Assembly (NCBI GenBank): GCA_028275145.1
Contig: JAQCNG010000157.1
Location: forward strand, 1 to 11,250
DNA from: Halovenus sp.
Lineage (GTDB): Archaea; Halobacteriota; Halobacteria; Halobacteriales; Haloarculaceae
Length of the DNA: 11,250 nucleotides
Direction of reading: 5' to 3'
Part shown: positions 7,351-11,250 of the stretch, in pieces
Numbering within the stretch: position 1 is the stretch's first letter
Layout of the letters: each line of letters begins with the position of its first letter
The notes under the pieces: model-generated
The model's database searches: none
The model's input: only the letters and a program-made list of their open reading frames with translations
What the model was told of the DNA's origin: nothing
Program-made: the position numbers and the translations under genes

Positions 7351-7899
7351 GTGTCGCTCCCGCTGCCCGTGACGGCTGAGTACGACGCGGTCGTCTACGA
7401 CCTGGACGGGACGCTCGTCAGTCTCGCGGTGGACTGGCCGGCCGTCCACCGTGACGTCGTCACACGACTGCGCGAGGCGGGGATTTCCGTCGACGACGAG
7501 AGTCTCTGGGCGCTCCTGGAGCGGGCACACCAGGAGGGGTTCGCGCCCGTCGTCGAGCGTGTCATCGCGGCCCACGAGCGGGAGGGCGCACAGGCCGCCG
7601 AACTGCTCCCGACCGCCGGGGAGCTCCCCCGGACGGTGCCGGTTGGGGTCTGCTCGCTCAACGCAGAGGAACCCTGTCGGCTCGCGCTGGCGCGACACGG
7701 ACTCGACGAGCACGTCAACACAGTTGTCGGGCGGGACACCGTCGAGACGTACAAGCCCGAACCCGAGCCGTTGCTCGCGGCCGTGGAGGAGCTCTCGGCG
7801 GCACCCGACCGGGCGCTGTTTATCGGTGACAGCGAGCGCGACGCGCGCACGGCCGAGCGTGCCGGTGTCGCGTTCGAGTACGTCGAGAGCCGGTCCTGA
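7351..7899 (+). CDS. HAD-superfamily hydrolase, phosphoglycolate-phosphatase-like
   Basis: 182 residues with all four HAD motifs: D17-L-D19-G-T (motif I, nucleophile D17 and acid D19), S102 in VCSLN (motif II), K135 in ETYKPEP (motif III), and G-D160-S-x2-D164 (motif IV, binding Mg). The small helical cap between motifs I and II is consistent with a short subfamily-I phosphatase acting on a small phosphorylated metabolite. The substrate cannot be read from the sequence. The start is uncertain: GTG at 7351 or an in-frame GTG at 7369, which would give MTAEYDAVVYDLDG. Neither has a clear Shine-Dalgarno or TATA element, which fits co-transcription with the MBF1-like gene. It converges on pspAB with 9 bases between stops. 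Confidence 0.88.
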   Translation: MSLPLPVTAEYDAVVYDLDGTLVSLAVDWPAVHRDVVTRLREAGISVDDESLWALLERAHQEGFAPVVERVIAAHEREGAQAAELLPTAGELPRTVPVGVCSLNAEEPCRLALARHGLDEHVNTVVGRDTVETYKPEPEPLLAAVEELSAAPDRALFIGDSERDARTAERAGVAFEYVESRS

Positions 7900-7908
7900 G
7901 GCTGCGGG

Positions 7909-8529
7909 TCACTCCCAGGGGTGGTTGCCGGGGCTGTCGGGCCAGAGCGCGTACCAGTACTCCTGGTCGTCCTCGACGGAGAGTTCACCGTCGAGCACGC
8001 TCTCGAGGGTGAACTCGACACTGCTGGCTCGCTCGCTGGTCGAGACTGGCGCGAACGGGTAAAAGGAGCCCCGGCGAAAGGAGTACACCCAGTAGGCAGA
8101 CTGGCCGGTGTCGGCGCTGGCCCGGTCGGTGGCCTCGAACGCGAACACGGCCGCGAGCAACCGCGAGCCGAACTGCCCCTCGATGAGCGTGTCGGAGGCA
8201 AAGTGGACCGTCGTCACCAGGTCCTCGAAGTCCTGTGCCTCGACCACGACCCACTGGTAGCCGTACTCGTCCTCGCGGAACTGGGCGACCGCGCCGGTGT
8301 CGGTCTCCCCCGCGTCGAGAATCGCCTCCACGTCGGCGACAACGTCGTTGAAATCGGTGCTGTCGACCGAGGAGAAACACAGCGCCGCGTCGCCAGTCGG
8401 CGCGAAACCGAGGTCCGCCTCCATCGTCAGGTAGGCGGTGCTCATCCCGAACAGGTCCTCCGGGTCGGCCTCGCGGGTGGCAGCGCTCTCGGCACCGACA
8501 CCGAGTAGCTGTTTGAGTGTGTCGAACAT
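7909..8529 (-). CDS. pspAB: PspA-associated protein PspAB
   Basis: 206 residues, acidic, without signal peptide or membrane segment, so probably cytoplasmic. It opens with MFDTLKQLLG, a short amphipathic helix, followed by a mixed alpha/beta domain with PEDLFGMSTAYLTMEADLGF, aromatic-rich YGYQWVVVEAQDFEDLV, and SFRRGSFYPFAP (about 152-163). I recognise this as the PspAB family, named for its association with the phage-shock protein PspA in archaea and actinobacteria; the biochemical role is unknown. It starts 1 base after the htpX stop, so it is almost certainly translated from the htpX transcript. A link to membrane-stress handling follows from this pairing and is inferred. Confidence 0.8.
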   Translation of the reverse strand: MFDTLKQLLGVGAESAATREADPEDLFGMSTAYLTMEADLGFAPTGDAALCFSSVDSTDFNDVVADVEAILDAGETDTGAVAQFREDEYGYQWVVVEAQDFEDLVTTVHFASDTLIEGQFGSRLLAAVFAFEATDRASADTGQSAYWVYSFRRGSFYPFAPVSTSERASSVEFTLESVLDGELSVEDDQEYWYALWPDSPGNHPWE

Positions 8530-8530
8530 A

Positions 8531-9415
8531 TCAGGTCTCGAGTTCGCGCTGGAGGTCGCGCAGTTTCTCGATGCGTTTCTCCGTCGACGGGTGTGTGCTC
8601 GCGATGCGGCCGATAAAGCCCTTGTCTATCGGGATTATGAAGAAGGCGTTCATCTCGGCCTGCTCGCGGAGGTCCTCGCTGGGTGTGGCCTGCATATCCG
8701 AGTCGATGCTTGCAAGCGCCGACGCCAGGGCGGCGGGGTCACCCGTGATGACCGCCGCGCCGCGGTCGGCGGCGTACTCGCGGTACCGCGAGAGCGCCCG
8801 GATGAGCAGAAAGGAAACCACCCAGACAACGAGCGACACCAGGATGGCACCGAAGATACCGACACCACCTCCTCTGTCGCCGCCGCCGCGGTTGCCGCCG
8901 CTGAACAACCAGCCCCAGCGCACGAACAGGAACGCAATCGTCGAGAGAAACGAGGCGATTGTCATCACGATGACGTCGCGGTTTTTCACGTGTGCGAGTT
9001 CGTGTGCGAGCACACCCTCGAGTTCCTCGTCGTCGAGCGTGCCGAGCAGACCAGTCGTGACACAGACTGTCGCCGAGTCCTGTGAGTGTCCGGTCGCGAA
9101 GGCGTTCGGTGTCTTCGAGTCCGCGACTGCGACGGTCGGCTTCGGCAGGTCGGCCTGCTGGGCGAGACGCTCGACGGTCTGGTGGAGCGCCGGATACTCC
9201 GAGGGGTCGACCTCGCTCGCACCCAGACTCCGGAGGGCGAGTTTGTCGCTGTACAGCAACTGCACGAGCGAGAACGCTCCAAACAGGGCGGCCACCAGGA
9301 TGATGCTCTGTGAGACCGTCCAGAGGAGGGCCATGAACACCACGTAGAGCAGACCGAGCAACACCATGGTCAGAAGCATCCGTCCGCGCAGACTCCAGTC
9401 GGCTTGCCACTGCAT
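8531..9415 (-). CDS. htpX: HtpX-type M48 membrane zinc metalloprotease
   Basis: 294 residues. Two hydrophobic segments near the N-terminus (about 13-33 and 36-55) and two after the active site (about 150-167 and 187-206) fit an integral membrane protease with a cytoplasmic catalytic domain. The zinc motif H138-E139-L-A-H142 and the third ligand E213 (REYAADRGA) are present, as is the HPST-x-KRI segment near the C-terminus. Related proteins degrade misfolded membrane proteins. A glycine-rich loop (172-189) separates the two later hydrophobic segments. The ATG at 9415 has a TATA box at the leaderless distance, and an inverted repeat sits just upstream of that box, suggesting control. It is the first gene of a two-gene unit with pspAB. 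Confidence 0.95.
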   Translation of the reverse strand: MQWQADWSLRGRMLLTMVLLGLLYVVFMALLWTVSQSIILVAALFGAFSLVQLLYSDKLALRSLGASEVDPSEYPALHQTVERLAQQADLPKPTVAVADSKTPNAFATGHSQDSATVCVTTGLLGTLDDEELEGVLAHELAHVKNRDVIVMTIASFLSTIAFLFVRWGWLFSGGNRGGGDRGGGVGIFGAILVSLVVWVVSFLLIRALSRYREYAADRGAAVITGDPAALASALASIDSDMQATPSEDLREQAEMNAFFIIPIDKGFIGRIASTHPSTEKRIEKLRDLQRELET

Positions 9416-9437
9416 ATGTATCGGTAAGGGCTGGACA

Positions 9438-9444
9438 GTATAAA
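9438..9444 (-). promoter_or_regulatory. TATA box of the htpX-pspAB unit
   Basis: TTTATAC on the minus strand lies about 23-29 bases upstream of the htpX ATG. It is one of the best TATA matches in the window and predicts a leaderless htpX-pspAB transcript. Confidence 0.7.
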
Positions 9445-9677
9445 CGCCACCGGATGGCGACTCCGTCCGGTACGGCCAGCGTCAACCGGGTGTTGCGGGT
9501 ACGCGCGAGCCACGGTCGATGCGCTCGCGTGAGAGACTCCCCGGTGGCAACCTCGCCGGTGTCTCGCCCCAGGTTGGCGCGGGCGGTGCCGGGGTCCCGT
9601 GGTTCGGGCCCGTTCCCGCATCCATCGGCTACAGACTCGTGCTCGGGGCAGTCTACGGCAGACGGGTCGGGCGATGA
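9444..9677 (+). pseudogene. Possible decayed remnant of a small membrane-protein gene
   Basis: One frame is open between stops at 9441 and 9675. Its last part reads PWFGPVPASIGYRLVLGAVYG, ending RRVGR. That has the flavour of the last transmembrane helix of small haloarchaeal membrane proteins (of the kind ending in HLVYGAVLGAVYG), whereas the upstream part is Arg/Gly/Pro-rich with no conserved look. An in-frame ATG at 9519 would give 52 residues, but without a convincing promoter or Shine-Dalgarno sequence. It overlaps the inverted repeat upstream of htpX. A chance open frame in GC-rich DNA is about as likely. Confidence 0.2.
9449..9471. promoter_or_regulatory. Inverted repeat abutting the htpX TATA box
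   Basis: ACCGGATGG and CCGTCCGGT are inverted copies matching in 8 of 9 positions, with a CGACT spacer. The outer 6 bases of each arm (ACCGGA, TCCGGT) match perfectly. On the htpX strand the element ends 4 bases upstream of the TATA box, over the expected BRE, a place where regulators act in archaea. The repeat is seen; the role is inferred. Confidence 0.4.
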
Positions 9678-9691
9678 GAGTCTCGAGGCAC

Positions 9692-9698
9692 CTATATC
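9692..9698 (+). promoter_or_regulatory. TATA-like box, probable promoter of the flavoprotein gene
   Basis: CTATATC is the only AT-rich TATA-like element upstream of the flavoprotein gene. It would start transcription near 9720, giving a leader of roughly 155 bases that includes the 69-bp repeat. A nearer promoter at the leaderless distance from 9877 is not visible. Confidence 0.45.
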
Positions 9699-9796
9699 TG
9701 CCGGGGACGCGCACCGCCGGGACAGTCCAGAGACAGGTTGAAACCGTGGGGAGCCGTCGTACCTGCATGTACAGAGACAGACAGTCGAGCGGGCGG

Positions 9797-9865
9797 GCGG
9801 CGAGCGGGTCGTCGTCGGCGCGGGCAGCAGGCCGCTCGTCCCGCCCATCGACGGACTCGACACCG
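9797..9865 (+). repeat. 69-bp direct repeat, leader copy
   Basis: This stretch matches 10265-10333, inside the flavoprotein gene, at 68 of 69 bases; the only difference is G at 9818 against C at 10286. The copies are offset by 468 bases, exactly 156 codons, so this one lies in the same frame and would encode GERVVVGAGSRP and onward. It is not translated as far as I can see: the frame has a stop at 9739 and no ATG or GTG between that stop and the gene start. Both edges are sharp. Confidence 0.95.
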
Positions 9866-9868
9866 GAG
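9865..9868 (+). promoter_or_regulatory. Shine-Dalgarno-like GGAG of the flavoprotein gene
   Basis: GGAG ends 8 bases before the ATG at 9877 and could pair with the archaeal 16S rRNA 3' end. It begins at the last base of the 69-bp repeat. It supports the 9877 start and a leadered mRNA, in contrast to the leaderless pattern of the other genes here. Confidence 0.5.
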
Positions 9869-9876
9869 AGAGAGCG

Positions 9877-11244
9877 ATGACCGACGAGTACGACCTGCTG
9901 GTGGTCGGCGGCGGGACCGGAAACAACATCGCGGCCGCGGGGGCAGACGCCGGGCTGGAGACGGCGCTCGTCGAGAAGGGCCCGCTGGGTGGGACCTGTC
10001 TCAACCGCGGCTGTAACCCCTCGAAGATGGTCATCCAGGCCGCAAACGCCGCCAACAGCGTGCGCGACGCCGGCCAGTTCCACGTGGAGGCCGAGCTCGG
10101 GGAGACCGACTTTGCCGCCATCGTCGACGAGATGGACGGGACGCTGTCCGACCTCGCCGCGGGCATGGAGGAGCGCTACCGGGAGAAGGAGCGACTCACC
10201 CTCTACAGGAACGAGGCCGAGTTCGTCGACGAGCGGACCGTCGCGGTCGACGGCGAGCGGGTGCGCGGCGAGCGGGTCGTCGTCGCCGCGGGCAGCAGGC
10301 CGCTCGTCCCGCCCATCGACGGACTCGACACCGTCGATTTCCTCACGAGCAGGGACGCGCTGTACCTGCGCGAGCAACCCGACAGCCTCGTTGTGCTCGG
10401 CGGCGGCTACATCGCGGTCGAACTGGGGTACTTCTTCGAGTCGCTGGGCACCGACGTCGCCATCGTCGAGATGATGGACAGTCTCGTGCCACGCGAGGAC
10501 CCCGACATCGCCGGGGCGTTTACCGAGGTGGCCCGTGACCGCCACAACGTGCACACGGGTCACCGCGCCACTAGGGTCGAGAGCGAGGCCGACGGGTCGG
10601 TGACTGTCCACGCCGAGCCCGAGGACGGTGAGGCGATCGCCGTGTCGGGCGAGGAGTTGCTCGTCGCGGTTGGTCGCCGGCCGAACACCGACACGCTCGC
10701 CGTCGAGGAGGCCGGTATCGGGACCGACGAGCGCGGGTTCGTCGAAACCGACGAACATCTCGCCACGACCGCCGAGAACGTCTGGGCGATGGGTGACATC
10801 GCCGGCAACCACATGTTCAAACACTCCGGCGACTACGAGACCGACCGTCTCGTCGAGACCGTCGTCGAGGACGACCCCGCACCGGTCGACTACGCGGCGA
10901 TGCCACACGCCATCTTCACCGAACCACAGATTGCCGGCGTCGGTGCCACCGAGGACGAACTCCGGGAGCACGGACGCGAGTACGCGGTCGGCAGACAGTC
11001 GATTCCGGGGACACCGATGGGTCGGGCAAAGAAACTCGACCACGGGTTCGTGAAGGTACTCGCCGCCCCGGACGGCGAGATACTCGGCTGTCACATCTTC
11101 GGCCACGAGGCCTCGGTGCTGCTCCACGAGGTTGTCGTGGCGATGCGCAGCGCCGGCGGGCACGTCGAGGATGTCGCCGGCGTCATCCACGCCCACCCGA
11201 CACTCAACAAGGCCGTCGAGTACGCCTTCGAGGATATCACCTGA
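9877..11244 (+). CDS. Dihydrolipoamide dehydrogenase-like FAD disulfide oxidoreductase
   Basis: 455 residues, full length for class I pyridine nucleotide-disulfide oxidoreductases. FAD-binding VVGGGTGNNIAAAGA is at 9-23, the redox pair C41-x4-C46 in GGTCLNRGCNPSK, a second dinucleotide fold with GGGYIAVELG (175-184) for NAD(P)H, VAVGRRPNT (263-271), and MGDIAG (305-310) contacting FAD. The dimerisation domain ends in HAHPTLNKAVEYAF, giving catalytic H440, but position 445, normally the partner Glu, is Lys. The substrate may be lipoamide, mycothiol-like or gamma-glutamylcysteine disulfide, or another acceptor; no 2-oxoacid dehydrogenase genes are adjacent in the window. The ATG at 9877 is supported by GGAG at 8-base spacing. 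Codons 130-153 are duplicated upstream of the start. Confidence 0.92.
   Translation: MTDEYDLLVVGGGTGNNIAAAGADAGLETALVEKGPLGGTCLNRGCNPSKMVIQAANAANSVRDAGQFHVEAELGETDFAAIVDEMDGTLSDLAAGMEERYREKERLTLYRNEAEFVDERTVAVDGERVRGERVVVAAGSRPLVPPIDGLDTVDFLTSRDALYLREQPDSLVVLGGGYIAVELGYFFESLGTDVAIVEMMDSLVPREDPDIAGAFTEVARDRHNVHTGHRATRVESEADGSVTVHAEPEDGEAIAVSGEELLVAVGRRPNTDTLAVEEAGIGTDERGFVETDEHLATTAENVWAMGDIAGNHMFKHSGDYETDRLVETVVEDDPAPVDYAAMPHAIFTEPQIAGVGATEDELREHGREYAVGRQSIPGTPMGRAKKLDHGFVKVLAAPDGEILGCHIFGHEASVLLHEVVVAMRSAGGHVEDVAGVIHAHPTLNKAVEYAFEDIT
10265..10333 (+). repeat. 69-bp direct repeat, copy inside the flavoprotein gene
   Basis: The in-gene partner of 9797-9865. It covers codons 130-153, encoding GERVVVAAGSRPLVPPIDGL and following residues, the strand-turn segment that closes the first FAD subdomain (the conserved ATGSRP-like motif). 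It is clearly the source, because it lies in a conserved, continuous coding context. Confidence 0.95.
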
Positions 11245-11250
11245 CCACCT

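Larger units (their letters stand above)
9416..9876. other. 461-base region between htpX and the flavoprotein gene
   Basis: The divergent region holds, in order, the htpX TATA box (9438-9444), an inverted repeat (9449-9471), an open stretch that may be a decayed coding remnant (9444-9677), a plus-strand TATA-like box (9692-9698), and a 69-bp copy of an internal part of the flavoprotein gene (9797-9865) ending next to a Shine-Dalgarno-like GGAG. I see no convincing intact gene or RNA gene here. Confidence 0.6.

Noticed and set aside
9454..9741. 95-codon plus-strand ORF in the intergenic region
   Set aside because: Composition is low-complexity Arg/Ser/Pro, without promoter or Shine-Dalgarno; the other frame ending at 9677 is more protein-like, though also weak.
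9674..9880. Small ORF starting ATG at 9674 whose stop overlaps the flavoprotein start codon
   Set aside because: ATGA overlap looked like translational coupling, but the product is Arg/Ser-rich, crosses the 69-bp repeat in a different frame, and has no family look.
9370..11196. Very long antisense open frame (608 codons) under the flavoprotein gene and the intergenic region
   Set aside because: It lies opposite a gene with complete motifs, changes composition at the gene boundary, and overlaps the htpX start and promoter.
1..11250. Search by eye for tRNA, rRNA, CRISPR arrays, IS ends, integrase or defence genes
   Set aside because: None found; no repeated spacers, no transposase-like protein, no cloverleaf with a CCA-end context.

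Overview
The base composition is high-GC, the predicted proteins are rich in Asp and Glu, and most promoters sit about 25-30 bases upstream of the start codon, as expected for leaderless transcripts. Together with the gene families present (archaeal-type AlaRS, an MBF1-like zinc-ribbon HTH protein, a PspAB/HtpX pair, and a Tat-exported protein with a dockerin-like tail), this points to a halophilic archaeon of the class Halobacteria. I cannot name the genus. Most of the window is ordinary chromosomal housekeeping. There is no insertion sequence, CRISPR array, rRNA or tRNA that I can recognise.

Layout. The window opens inside alaS (+, 5' end missing). A short hairpin follows, then a creatininase-family gene (+). 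That gene converges on an SDR oxidoreductase gene (-). A 209-base divergent intergenic region separates the SDR gene from a carotenoid oxygenase gene (+) and carries TATA-like boxes for both, a perfect inverted repeat over the oxygenase start codon, and a longer imperfect inverted repeat. The oxygenase gene converges, with a 1-base gap, on a gene for a Tat-exported protein with two carboxypeptidase-regulatory-like domains and a dockerin-like C-terminus (-). A second divergent region leads to an MBF1-like regulator (+) followed by a HAD phosphatase (+). The HAD gene converges, with a 9-base gap, on the htpX-pspAB unit (-; htpX is transcribed first, with 1 base between the genes). A 461-base region between htpX and the last gene, a dihydrolipoamide dehydrogenase-like flavoprotein (+), holds the htpX promoter, a possible decayed reading frame, a TATA-like box, and a 69-bp near-exact copy of an internal stretch of the flavoprotein gene.

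How the genes may work together. HtpX and PspAB are a plausible membrane-protein quality-control and envelope-stress unit. The SDR and carotenoid oxygenase share a control region and could act in sequence, since oxygenase cleavage gives apocarotenal or retinal aldehydes and SDRs interconvert such aldehydes and alcohols; this is inference only. The flavoprotein could maintain a low-molecular-weight thiol or reduce another disulfide, but its catalytic His partner position carries Lys rather than Glu. The rest are unlinked single-function genes.

The most unusual feature is the 69-bp direct repeat (68/69 identical, same reading frame, offset exactly 468 bases) in the presumed leader of the flavoprotein gene. 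I did not find a clear new multi-gene system.
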